A stretch of 12,753 nucleotides of DNA, taken from assembly GCA_030613915.1 (NCBI GenBank), contig JAUWKY010000021.1, forward strand, positions 1 to 12,753. Direction: 5' to 3'. A program made the position numbers and the translations under genes. The first letter of the stretch is position 1. Every line of letters begins with the position of its first letter. Source of the DNA: Syntrophobacterales bacterium. GTDB taxonomy: Bacteria > Desulfobacterota > Syntrophobacteria > BM002. The notes beneath the pieces are model-generated. The model saw only the letters and a program-made list of their open reading frames with translations, made no database searches and was not told where the DNA came from. Positions 7,063 through 12,753 of this stretch are shown in pieces.

Positions 7063-8831
7063 TGGCTAAAAAAAGCAATATGGAAGATCTTAGGCGGCTT
7101 ATCTCGATTGGCAAAGAAAAGGGATACCTTACCTATGACGAGGTGAATAGTGTCCTGCCTGACGAGCTCGTATCCTCGGAGAAGATCGACGACATGATGA
7201 TGATTTTCGATGAGATGGACATTGAGATCGTCGATTCCTCTCAACAGGCAAAGATGCTCAAGGAAAAGATCGAGAAAGATGGCGAGGCCAGCGAAGAGGA
7301 AGATCGAGCCCTGCCATTGGATGATGATAGCGGAGGCAGGGTGACTGACCCGGTCAAAATGTATCTTCGCGAGATGGGCATGGTCTGTCTCTTGACCAGA
7401 GAGGGAGAGGTAGAGATAGCCAAGCGGATCGAACGGGGCGAGGAGGAAGTGATTGACGCCATTATTGCCACCCCGATTGGTGTTCGCGTGATTCTTAACT
7501 TGCGTGAGAAGATCGCTCTAGAGAAACTGAGGGTCCGTGACGTCCTAAAAAATCTGGACGAGGATTTTGAAGAATATAGCAGTGCGAAGGAAGACAAGGA
7601 GAAGGAAAGGTTACTTGAGTTACTGGAGGAAATTCAGCAGCTGTATGAAGAAAACCTCAAGATGGAGGAGTTCATCCTGACAAGCAGTGCTGAAGGTAAA
7701 TCACGGGAAGCAGATGAGGAAGCCCTGCGGGTCAGCAAGGAACGCATTGCCGAGTTGCTCAAGAACCTGCGTTTGGAGAGGCGGCAGGTGGACAGGATTG
7801 TGAGCAAACTGCGGAGTTGTGTGGAGAGAATAGAGAAAGGCGAGCGGGAGATCGAGCAGTGCATGATCCGCACCGGTAAGCCAGTTCAAGAACTTCGTCG
7901 CCTTTTCCGACATGTAAAGAGCAAGCCTGATTCATTGGCCAAAATCGCCAAAGATCTTGGCCTTAAGCCAGATGAATTCTTAGAGATGGAAAAAACTATC
8001 AAGAACGGCCGGCGCCGCATGCGGCGGATTGGTCAGGAAGCCAAAATGGATGTCCGCAGCTTGAAGCAAATTATGCGTCAAGTTGACGCGGGTGAGCTCA
8101 AAGCCAAAGAGGCAAAGAGGGAGTTGGTGGAGGCCAACCTGCGGTTGGTGGTAAGCATAGCCAAAAAATATACCAACAGAGGGCTACAGTTTCTTGACCT
8201 GATTCAGGAGGGGAACATCGGCCTGATGAAGGCAGTGGACAAGTTTGAATATCAGCGGGGCTACAAGTTCAGTACCTACGCCACCTGGTGGATCCGCCAG
8301 GCGATTACCAGGGCCATTGCCGACCAGGCCAGAACCATTCGCATTCCTGTGCATATGATCGAGACCATTAATAAACTCATCCGGACATCACGATACCTTG
8401 TTCAGGAATTGGGGAGGGAGCCAACACCTGAAGAGATAGCTGATAAGATGGAATTTCCCTTGGAGAAGGTGAGGAAGGTTCTGAAGATTGCCAAAGAGCC
8501 CATCTCACTGGAAACTCCCATCGGCGAGGAGGAAGACAGCCATCTAGGTGATTTCATTGAAGATAAAAAGGTAACATCTCCAGTGGATGCGGTCATCAAT
8601 CTGAACCTCTCTGAGCAAACGCGCAAAGTGCTTTCCACCCTGACCCCCCGAGAGGAAAAGGTGCTGCGCATGAGGTTCGGCATAGGGGAGAAGGCGGATC
8701 ATACTCTAGAGGAGGTGGGCCAAGATTTTCTGGTAACCAGGGAGCGTATCCGGCAGATCGAAGCCAAGGCCCTGAGAAAGCTTCGACACCCCAGCCGGCG
8801 CAAGAAACTCAAGAGTTTTATTGATAGCTGA
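7062..8831 (+). CDS. rpoD: RNA polymerase primary sigma factor (sigma-70, RpoD)
   Basis: This 589-residue group 1 sigma factor directs RNA polymerase to housekeeping promoters. Region 1.1 lies at about 7-58. Region 1.2 begins near 95 ([12 protein letters not shown]). A long, highly charged non-conserved region of about 130-350 follows, typical of proteobacterial RpoD. Regions 2.1-2.4 span about 355-433 ([41 protein letters not shown]). Region 3 spans about 434-510 and region 4 about 524-589, with [18 protein letters not shown] and the helix-turn-helix [20 protein letters not shown]. The start chosen is ATG 7062, which overlaps the dnaG TGA and has AAGGGGGAG 8 nt upstream; a TTG at 7059 is less likely. 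The well-preserved regions 2.4 and 4.2 agree with the TTGACA/TATAAT-like promoters seen at 1468 and 8908. Confidence 0.98.
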   Translation: MAKKSNMEDLRRLISIGKEKGYLTYDEVNSVLPDELVSSEKIDDMMMIFDEMDIEIVDSSQQAKMLKEKIEKDGEASEEEDRALPLDDDSGGRVTDPVKMYLREMGMVCLLTREGEVEIAKRIERGEEEVIDAIIATPIGVRVILNLREKIALEKLRVRDVLKNLDEDFEEYSSAKEDKEKERLLELLEEIQQLYEENLKMEEFILTSSAEGKSREADEEALRVSKERIAELLKNLRLERRQVDRIVSKLRSCVERIEKGEREIEQCMIRTGKPVQELRRLFRHVKSKPDSLAKIAKDLGLKPDEFLEMEKTIKNGRRRMRRIGQEAKMDVRSLKQIMRQVDAGELKAKEAKRELVEANLRLVVSIAKKYTNRGLQFLDLIQEGNIGLMKAVDKFEYQRGYKFSTYATWWIRQAITRAIADQARTIRIPVHMIETINKLIRTSRYLVQELGREPTPEEIADKMEFPLEKVRKVLKIAKEPISLETPIGEEEDSHLGDFIEDKKVTSPVDAVINLNLSEQTRKVLSTLTPREEKVLRMRFGIGEKADHTLEEVGQDFLVTRERIRQIEAKALRKLRHPSRRKKLKSFIDS

Positions 8832-8907
8832 TGACAGCGTTGGAGCTGGGAGAAAGGAATCGAAGCCGGGCGGCGGCGGGGAGACAACAACCGCGGGGAT
8901 ATTTCCC

Positions 8908-8936
8908 TTGACAAAGAAGATTGCGGCCCATATATA
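8908..8936 (+). promoter_or_regulatory. Strong sigma-70 promoter of the tRNA unit
   Basis: TTGACA (8908-8913), a 17-nt spacer and TATATA (8931-8936) make a near-consensus promoter about 77 nt after the rpoD stop. Transcription should start near 8943, leaving a leader of about 60 nt with a small hairpin (ATACC 8957, GGTAT) before the mature tRNA. No clear intrinsic terminator separates rpoD from this promoter. Confidence 0.85.
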
Positions 8937-9003
8937 AACAAAACTCCCGGCGACAAATACCGTTGAATGGTATTGAAATCATTATCTTGGAGGTGGAGGC
9001 AAA

Positions 9004-9079
9004 GGGCCCATAGCTCAGCTGGCAGAGCCACCGGCTCATAACCGGTCGGTCCCTGGGTCGAATCCAGGTGGGCCCACCA
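9004..9079 (+). tRNA. tRNA with CAT anticodon (Met elongator or Ile2), CCA encoded
   Basis: A 76-nt cloverleaf folds cleanly. The 7-bp acceptor stem is GGGCCCA/TGGGCCC, the D stem GCTC/GAGC, the anticodon stem ACCGG/CCGGT with loop CTCATAA (anticodon CAT), the variable loop 5 nt, and the T stem CCTGG/CCAGG. CCA is encoded. It is not the initiator, since base pair 1-72 is G-C and the anticodon stem lacks the three G-C pairs beside the loop. The C4-G69 and C5-G68 pairs are compatible with a tRNA-Ile2 whose C34 becomes lysidine through TilS, so Met and Ile2 cannot be separated with certainty. The T-loop reads GTCGAAT: G replaces the nearly universal T54. Confidence 0.93.
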
Positions 9080-9084
9080 GTTAC

Positions 9085-9246
9085 TGCTTATGAAGATTGG
9101 AGTCAAACCAGAGCGTGAATTTTCTCGACCCGTTGAGAGGAAGATATGGCTTCTCGGCGGGGAACAGGGATCGGTCCCGCAATCTGAGGCCGAAATTCCG
9201 AGAGACTCGGAAAAAAGGGTGCGCCACACAGGCTGCACCCTTTTTT
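9085..9246 (+). ncRNA. Possible structured RNA downstream of the tRNA
   Basis: The stretch between the tRNA and the terminator has no convincing coding sequence but several adjacent hairpins: GAAG/CTTC (9140-9153), GCGGG/CCCGC (9157-9180) enclosing GGGA/TCCC, and TCCGAG/CTCGGA (9197-9211, loop AGA). It would be transcribed from the tRNA promoter and end at the strong terminator. It may be a processed trailer or a small RNA; I do not recognise the family. Confidence 0.3.
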
Positions 9247-9247
9247 T
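9211..9247 (+). terminator. Rho-independent terminator of the tRNA unit
   Basis: AAAAAAGGGTGC (9211-9222) pairs with GCACCCTTTTTT (9235-9246), the loop can be extended by GCC/GGC, and the run of Ts continues to 9247. The A-run makes it potentially bidirectional. It is the clearest intrinsic terminator in the window. Confidence 0.92.
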
Positions 9248-9317
9248 GTGCCAAGGTTGGGAGCCAATCCTATGGTTGGGCCAACATCAAAATCGCTTGG
9301 TTCAAGGGAACGTCCCT

Positions 9318-9397
9318 GGAGTACCGGAGTCATGGAGTACCGGAGTCATGGAGTACTGGAGTGATGGAGTATTAGAGTGATGGAGTATTAGAGTGAG
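9318..9397. repeat. Octanucleotide array (GGAGTNNN)
   Basis: Ten 8-nt units run in register: GGAGTACC, GGAGTCAT, GGAGTACC, GGAGTCAT, GGAGTACT, GGAGTGAT, GGAGTATT, AGAGTGAT, GGAGTATT, AGAGTGAG. The alternation also gives five 16-nt units. An inverted relic (CTCCATTACTCCATT) lies at 9568-9582. Confidence 0.9.
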
Positions 9398-9430
9398 AAG
9401 CATTCCAGATAACAAGTCACAATCACTAAG

Positions 9431-9530
9431 GTTTCAGTGTTCAGGTTTCAGTGTTCAGGTTTCGGCTTTTTTGTTTCTCTTCCCTGACACCTGAAACCTG
9501 ACACCCAAATGACACCCGGCACCTGAAAGC
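9431..9530. repeat. Opposed heptanucleotide arrays
   Basis: The left arm is GTTTCAG (9431), TGTTCAG, GTTTCAG, TGTTCAG, GTTTCGG. The right arm is CCTGACA (9483), CCTGAAA, CCTGACA, CCCAAAT, GACACCC, GGCACCT. CAGGTTTCAG (9442-9451) is an exact inverted copy of CTGAAACCTG (9491-9500). A T-rich loop lies between the arms. With the octamers at 9318-9397 and their inverted relic at 9568-9582, the gap forms a nested palindrome. Nothing else is recognisable between 9248 and 9590. Confidence 0.85.
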
Positions 9531-9601
9531 CTGAGATTTGGTGTTTGGAATTTGTTATTTCCAATGCTCCATTACTCCATTTGAGAATAGGGAGGAATAC
9601 C

Positions 9602-10339
9602 TTGCAAGAGACGTTACAATTACTTATTGAGCTTCAGGAAATCGAAGGAAAGATCAAGATTCTTGCGGAGCACAAAGCTCGCGCTCCCAAGGAGATCGCC
9701 GCGCTGAAAAAGAAAGAAAAGGAGGCTGAGGCGAGGCTGGAAGACAAAAAGATGATACTGCAGTCTGGGAAGAAATTGCGGCGGGATCTGGAGGTAGAGG
9801 TGGAGGACCTAGAAGGGCGAAAAACCAAAAGCAAGCAGAAGCTTTTGGAGGTCAAGAGCAACAAGGAGTATCAGGCCAGCTTGAAAGAGATCGACGACAT
9901 TGAAGAGCTTGTGCGAGGGCGTGAAGACCAGATCATCGAGCAGATGGAGAGCGCCGATGATCTGGATAGGCAGATCCGGGAGCACAAGCTGTTGGTGGTC
10001 GAGGCCAGCAAGAAACTAAAAGAGGAGGGTGCCCAGCTTGAAAAGGAGGCGAAGAAGGCAGATGCGCTGATTATGAGTCTTGAAGAACAGAAAGAGCAGC
10101 TCAAACCCAAAATTCCTTCAGATTTGCTGAAAAAGTACCGATTTCTAAGAGATAAAAGAGCTGGTGTGGCGCTGGCCCCGGTGAACAGAGGCACCTGCGG
10201 GGTTTGCCACATGAACTTGCCCCCGCAGACCTTTATCGATTTGCAAAGAAATGAAAAAATGATGAACTGTCCCAATTGCCTGCGGATTATTTATTGGACA
10301 GGTCACGAGGCATATAAGCAGTCGTCCCAGTTGGAGTAG
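9602..10339 (+). CDS. Coiled-coil protein with C-terminal C4 zinc ribbon (DUF164/CT398-like)
   Basis: The start is TTG 9602, chosen because GGAGG (9591-9595) lies 6 nt upstream and the family-like N-terminus QETLQLLIELQEIEGKI begins there; the frame upstream to 9545 translates repeats. The 245-residue product has a long Lys/Glu-rich antiparallel coiled-coil hairpin (about 5-180) and then a four-cysteine zinc ribbon, CGVC (Cys199, Cys202) and CPNC (Cys223, Cys226), in the context GTCGVCHMNLPPQTF and MMNCPNCLRIIYW. This matches the bacterial zinc-ribbon family that includes chlamydial CT398/CdsZ. The biochemical role is poorly known; nucleic-acid or protein-complex scaffolding is inferred from the fold. 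rnhA follows after 18 nt, so the two are probably co-transcribed, and RNase P RNA comes next. Confidence 0.9.
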   Translation: MQETLQLLIELQEIEGKIKILAEHKARAPKEIAALKKKEKEAEARLEDKKMILQSGKKLRRDLEVEVEDLEGRKTKSKQKLLEVKSNKEYQASLKEIDDIEELVRGREDQIIEQMESADDLDRQIREHKLLVVEASKKLKEEGAQLEKEAKKADALIMSLEEQKEQLKPKIPSDLLKKYRFLRDKRAGVALAPVNRGTCGVCHMNLPPQTFIDLQRNEKMMNCPNCLRIIYWTGHEAYKQSSQLE

Positions 10340-10357
10340 GGAAAGGGATTTACGTTA

Positions 10358-11014
10358 ATGGGTTCAAGAATCGCACTTGATCGTCAGCGGCTCATTCGGG
10401 TTCTCGAGCTGCTGGGTGAGCGTTTGCCCACTGAGCTACTCCGAGCCGAATTTCCCGATCTTACCAGGAAAGATCTGCGCAGCCTCTTCCAGGCTGTCGC
10501 CGAACACCTACGTTGCTGTGAAGAATGGACTGACCCTGCGGCTGATAGCCAGGAAGGGGGGCCCGGCACGCGAATGATGAGTGTTTCTCTTTACTGCGAT
10601 GGAGCTTCAAGGGGCAATCCGGGTCCCTCCGGAGCAGGAGTGGTCCTTCTGGATGAGAAGGGTGAACAGGTTTTTGAACTAAGTCGCTATCTCGACAATG
10701 GCACTAATAACGAAGCAGAATACCGGGCCCTTGTAAGGGGACTGGAGGCTGCGGCAGACCTGGGTGTCAAGCGGATTGAGATATTTTCGGACTCTGAACT
10801 GGTGGTGAGACAGTTAAGCGGAAAGTATAAGGTACGCAATCCTCGATTGCGGTCATTGTTTGACCAGGCCGTGTCAAGATTGCAGCAGTTTGACGATTAT
10901 GCTATTTTTCATGTAGGCCGTGAACTGAATCAACAGGCTGATCGGTTGGCGAATGAGGCCATAGATCGTGGCCTGCAGGGGGGAGATAGAGAGACATATC
11001 GCTTGGTGCGGTGA
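10358..11014 (+). CDS. rnhA: Ribonuclease HI with N-terminal extension
   Basis: The RNase H domain fills residues of about 74-205. It has the four metal-binding acidic residues: Asp81 in YCDGASRGNPGPSG, Glu119 in NNEAEYRAL, Asp145 in FSDSELVVRQL and Asp195 in NQQADRLANEA. It cleaves the RNA strand of RNA-DNA hybrids, which removes primers and R-loops. The domain is of the compact type (LSGKYKVRNPRL) and lacks the basic handle region of E. coli RNase HI. About 72 extra N-terminal residues (RQRLIRVLELLGERLPTELL onward) look helical and are not the classic HBD domain. ATG 10358 has a rather distant GGGAAAGGG. A restart at Met73/Met74 (10574) would give the bare catalytic domain. The TGA stop (11012-11014) touches the first base of the RNase P RNA closing stem. 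Confidence 0.93.
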   Translation: MGSRIALDRQRLIRVLELLGERLPTELLRAEFPDLTRKDLRSLFQAVAEHLRCCEEWTDPAADSQEGGPGTRMMSVSLYCDGASRGNPGPSGAGVVLLDEKGEQVFELSRYLDNGTNNEAEYRALVRGLEAAADLGVKRIEIFSDSELVVRQLSGKYKVRNPRLRSLFDQAVSRLQQFDDYAIFHVGRELNQQADRLANEAIDRGLQGGDRETYRLVR

Positions 11015-11416
11015 GAATAGAGTAGGTCAAATGATCGCTGCCTCGTGCTTGCCGTTTTTCGGCGGCCGGGGGAGAGGAAAGTCCGAGCTCCATAGGGCAA
11101 GGTGCTGGGTAACGCCCAGTCCCGGTGATGGGAAGGAAAGTGCCACAGAAAGCAGACCGCCTCGGGAAACGTTTGTTTCCCGAGGTAAGGGTGAAACGGT
11201 GAGGTAAGAGCTCACCAGCTCCGGTGGTGACATCGGAGGCTCGGCAAACCCCACTTGGAGCAAGACCAAATAGGAGAGCGTTGAGGGTGGCCCGCCCAAG
11301 CTCTCGGGTAGGTCGCTGGAGGCTGCGAGTAATCGTGGTCCTAGATGAATGATCATTGTCCATTGGGGAGTGATCCCCGAAGGAAACAGAACTCGGCTTA
11401 TGACCTGCTCTATTCT
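11014..11416 (+). ncRNA. rnpB: RNase P RNA, bacterial type A
   Basis: This is the catalytic RNA of RNase P, which matures tRNA 5' ends. Hallmark conserved blocks are present in order: GAGGAAAGTCCGAGCTCCAT (about 11074), GGTAACGCC (11107), the GAAAGTGCCACAGAAAGCAG block, GTAAGGGTGAAACGGTGAGG, GGTAAGAGCTCACCAG, GGAGCAAGACCAAATAG (about 11257), CCTAGATGAATGATCATTG (about 11340) and CAGAACTCGGCTTATGACC. The closing P1 helix pairs 11014-11029 with 11401-11416 (16 pairs, one G-U). The P12 hairpin is an 11-bp stem, CCTCGGGAAAC/GTTTCCCGAGG. The ends are set by P1 and are approximate. The 5' end coincides with the rnhA stop, so any own promoter lies inside rnhA; I see no consensus one there. Confidence 0.97.
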
Positions 11417-11425
11417 CTTTTTTTT
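11401..11425 (+). terminator. Terminator formed by RNase P RNA P1 and a T8 run
   Basis: The 3' strand of P1 (11401-11416) is followed by a C and eight Ts (11418-11425). The mature closing helix plus T-run would act as the transcription end of rnpB, although its 5' strand is nearly 400 nt away, so efficiency is uncertain. Confidence 0.55.
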
Positions 11426-11452
11426 GTCTACAGAATCCTCATGCCCCTATTA

Positions 11453-11650
11453 ACCCTAATGTTGCATACCTACAACGGTAAAAACCGCTGCGCTCGCGTG
11501 ATAGTCCCGCCTTTGGCGGGACGGCTGTGCTCGCCTCGGACAGGACTTCACGTACGGTTAAGTACGCCTCGTCCTGTCCTAGCCTGTGCGCAGCCACATC
11601 TGACGCACTCTTGCGCGTTTTTCCTCGACATAGGTATGCAACATTAGGGT
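11453..11650. mobile_element. MITE-like non-autonomous element with 20-bp terminal inverted repeats
   Basis: ACCCTAATGTTGCATACCTA (11453-11472) is repeated exactly, inverted, at 11631-11650, giving a 198-bp element. Weaker complementarity continues inward (AAAACCGC... against ...GCGCGTTTTTC). Inside are a hairpin GTCCCGCC/GGCGGGAC (11504-11522) and a larger stem GGACAGGAC (11538-11546)/GTCCTGTCC (11571-11579) that encloses CGTAC/GTACG (11551-11566). No transposase is encoded, so it would be mobilised in trans. An abutting target duplication is not evident; CCCTATT occurs at 11445-11451 and again at 11659-11665, but the second copy is 8 nt from the repeat end. It fills most of the rnpB-ispD gap. 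Confidence 0.75.
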
Positions 11651-11684
11651 AAACCCATCCCTATTTCCGAAGCGTAGAACAGTT

Positions 11685-12380
11685 ATGCGTGTTGTTGCCA
11701 TAATTCCAGCCGCTGGTGAGGGACGACGTTTGGGTGGAACTGTTGAAAAGCAGTTTCTGCATCTGCAAGGAATTCCTGTTCTCGCCCACACACTTGAAGT
11801 GTTTGATAAGAGCCCTGAGGTTGACGGGGTGGTGCTGGTGGTAGCCCCGCAACAGCGCCAAACCCTGAAGGAGCGTGTTCTCGGACCCTATCCTTGTCGT
11901 AAGTTGCTCGGGGTGGTGGACGGTGGTTCGGAACGTCAAGATAGCGTGGCCCGTGGGCTCGAGGTAGTCCCAGGTGATTGCGAACTGGTTGTAGTTCATG
12001 ACGGCGTGCGGCCACTCGTAAGTGTCGATCTACTGGGGGCAGTGCTGGAGGCCGCCAATCGCCATGGTGCCGCACTAGCAGCCGTACCCGCAGGTGACAC
12101 TGTGAAAAGGGCTAAAGAGGAAGTGGTGGTTGAGACCTTGGAACGCGAAACCATCTGGTTGGCGCAGACGCCCCAGGCTTTTCAAGCCAGCCTTTTGCGG
12201 TTAGCGTATGAGAAGGCTTCCCGGGATAAGATGATGGTCACTGACGATGCTGCCCTGGTGGAAAGTCTGGGAGTTTCGGTGCATTTGGTCCCGGGATCTC
12301 CGGAGAATATCAAGGTCACTACGCCAACAGACCTGGTGGTGGCGGAAGCGATTCTTGCTCATAGGGAGGGGAGACAGTAG
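11685..12380 (+). CDS. ispD: 2-C-methyl-D-erythritol 4-phosphate cytidylyltransferase
   Basis: IspD transfers CMP from CTP to MEP, giving CDP-methylerythritol in the non-mevalonate isoprenoid pathway. The 231 residues match the family. Visible motifs are the CTP-binding IIPAAGEGRRLGG (6-18) with Lys22 in EKQFL, HDGVRPLV with Asp106 and Arg109, GDTVK with Thr139 or close by, QTPQAF (161-166), TDDAALVE (187-194) and GSPENIKVTTPTDL with Lys210. There is no strong Shine-Dalgarno before ATG 11685. The gene stands 34 nt after a MITE-like element; no convincing promoter was seen. The TAG stop is followed within 2 nt by a 7-nt repeat array. ispF lies downstream, and ispD/ispF adjacency is common, including fused forms. 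Confidence 0.96.
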   Translation: MRVVAIIPAAGEGRRLGGTVEKQFLHLQGIPVLAHTLEVFDKSPEVDGVVLVVAPQQRQTLKERVLGPYPCRKLLGVVDGGSERQDSVARGLEVVPGDCELVVVHDGVRPLVSVDLLGAVLEAANRHGAALAAVPAGDTVKRAKEEVVVETLERETIWLAQTPQAFQASLLRLAYEKASRDKMMVTDDAALVESLGVSVHLVPGSPENIKVTTPTDLVVAEAILAHREGRQ

Positions 12381-12382
12381 GA

Positions 12383-12487
12383 AGAGGTCAGAGGTCAAGA
12401 AATCAGAGGTCAGAAGGCAGAGGTCAGCAGGCAGCCAGCAGCGGGCAGTGTCGTTATCCGTTATTAGTTATTCGATTTCGGAAGATC
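12383..12487. repeat. Heptanucleotide array after ispD
   Basis: Fifteen 7-nt units in one register: AGAGGTC twice, AAGAAAT, CAGAGGT, CAGAAGG, CAGAGGT, CAGCAGG, CAGCCAG, CAGCGGG, CAGTGTC, then GTTATCC, GTTATTA, GTTATTC and decayed GATTTCG, GAAGATC. The CAGAGGT family is shared with 12-46, and the GTTAT family is the complement of the ATAAC units at 54-81. It begins 2 nt after the ispD stop. Confidence 0.85.
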
Positions 12488-12513
12488 TGTCGCTATGAGT
12501 TGCCTTGACGACT

Positions 12514-12615
12514 TGTAGGATTCTTAAGACTTCTACGATTTCTACGCCTTCTACGGTTTCTACGATTTACTGCTTACTGCTCACTGCTCACTGATTACCG
12601 ATTACTATTTGACTT
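12514..12615. repeat. Nonanucleotide then heptanucleotide array before ispF
   Basis: Units of 9 nt (TCTACGATT 12532, TCTACGCCT 12541, TCTACGGTT 12550, TCTACGATT 12559, with decayed units before them) pass directly into 7-nt units: TTACTGC (12567), TTACTGC, TCACTGC, TCACTGA, TTACCGA, TTACTAT. The latter belong with the TTCACCG units at 90-116. The array ends 25-32 nt before ispF. Confidence 0.85.
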
Positions 12616-12639
12616 ATCTTTGAACGTGGAACCCAGAAT

Positions 12640-12753
12640 ATGATACGAGTAGGATTCGGATACGATGCGCATCGGTTGGTGCCGGGTAGGCCTTTGATTC
12701 TTGGCGGTGTGGCTATTCCGTACGACCATGGTTTAGATGGCCACTCAGATGCT
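12640..12753 (+). CDS. ispF: 2-C-methyl-D-erythritol 2,4-cyclodiphosphate synthase (N-terminal part)
   Basis: Only the first 38 codons are in the window; the frame is open at the end. The sequence has the diagnostic N-terminus [20 protein letters not shown], with metal-binding Asp9 and His11, and then GLDGHSDA, the start of the motif that carries the next active-site residues. IspF converts CDP-ME 2-phosphate to the cyclic diphosphate MEcPP in the same pathway as IspD. ATG 12640 fits the family N-terminus; the upstream GTGGA is a modest ribosome binding site. A 259-nt repeat-filled gap separates it from ispD. Confidence 0.95.
   Translation, partial: MIRVGFGYDAHRLVPGRPLILGGVAIPYDHGLDGHSDA

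Noticed and set aside
9090..9380. Two overlapping small open frames after the tRNA
   Set aside because: They run through a strong intrinsic terminator and into the octamer array, and lack a ribosome binding site. Repeats of 8 nt readily stay open and give repetitive peptides.
9318..9530. CRISPR array
   Set aside because: Units are 7-8 nt and contiguous, without unique spacers of about 30 nt, and no cas genes are present.
9545..9601. Upstream start for the zinc-ribbon protein
   Set aside because: The extra 19 residues come from repeat DNA; GGAGG at 9591-9595 points to TTG 9602.
11345..11647. 100-codon open frame from RNase P RNA into the MITE-like element
   Set aside because: It starts inside conserved RNase P RNA sequence and reads through the element's hairpins; there is no protein signature.
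11445..11665. CCCTATT direct repeats as a target-site duplication of the MITE-like element
   Set aside because: The left copy touches the terminal repeat region but the right copy starts 8 nt outside it, so it does not abut the element as a duplication should. Chance similarity in C/T-rich flanks is likely.

Overview
The window comes from a bacterial chromosome with an ordinary housekeeping gene set, all on the + strand. The protein sequences, the order rpsU-yqeY-mutS2-dnaG-rpoD, and the zinc-ribbon protein/RNase H/RNase P RNA cluster suggest a Gram-negative bacterium of the Desulfobacterota (former Deltaproteobacteria) type. That placement is an inference from gene order and sequence style, not a phylogeny.

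Layout. (1) 1-1385: a degenerate 7-nt repeat array, a YbgC-type acyl-CoA thioesterase, and hisA. (2) 1386-8831: an extended macromolecular synthesis operon. It starts at a strong sigma-70 type promoter (1468-1495) with a structured leader. It encodes ribosomal protein S21, YqeY, MutS2 (ATPase plus Smr nuclease), DNA primase and the primary sigma factor RpoD. The genes are tightly packed except for a repeat-filled gap of about 410 nt between mutS2 and dnaG. (3) 8832-9310: a near-consensus promoter drives a CAT-anticodon tRNA with an unusual T-loop. A structured 3' region follows, ending in a strong intrinsic terminator. (4) 9318-11650: a repeat-filled gap, a coiled-coil/zinc-ribbon protein starting at TTG, RNase HI with an extra N-terminal region, and RNase P RNA, whose closing stem begins on the rnhA stop codon. 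A 198-bp element with perfect 20-bp terminal inverted repeats, resembling a MITE, follows. (5) 11685-12753: ispD, another repeat-filled gap, and the first 38 codons of ispF (MEP isoprenoid pathway).

The genes are conventional; the intergenic DNA is not. Five separate gaps carry degenerate arrays whose unit sequence differs (CAGAGGT, TAACATA, GTTCACC, GCAAAGC, CAAATAA, TTCGGAT, CCTGAAA, TTACTGC and others) but whose spacing is nearly always 7 nt, with short 8-nt and 9-nt sections. The first array keeps one 7-nt register through changes of unit family. Three of the gaps carry the arrays as opposed (inverted) pairs. One array writes the last codons and stop of hisA. This resembles the heptanucleotide short tandem repeats known from cyanobacteria and is the best candidate here for something undescribed. 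Other points of interest are the MITE-like element, the G54 tRNA, a possible alternative-pairing attenuator ahead of rpsU, and the rnhA/rnpB junction.
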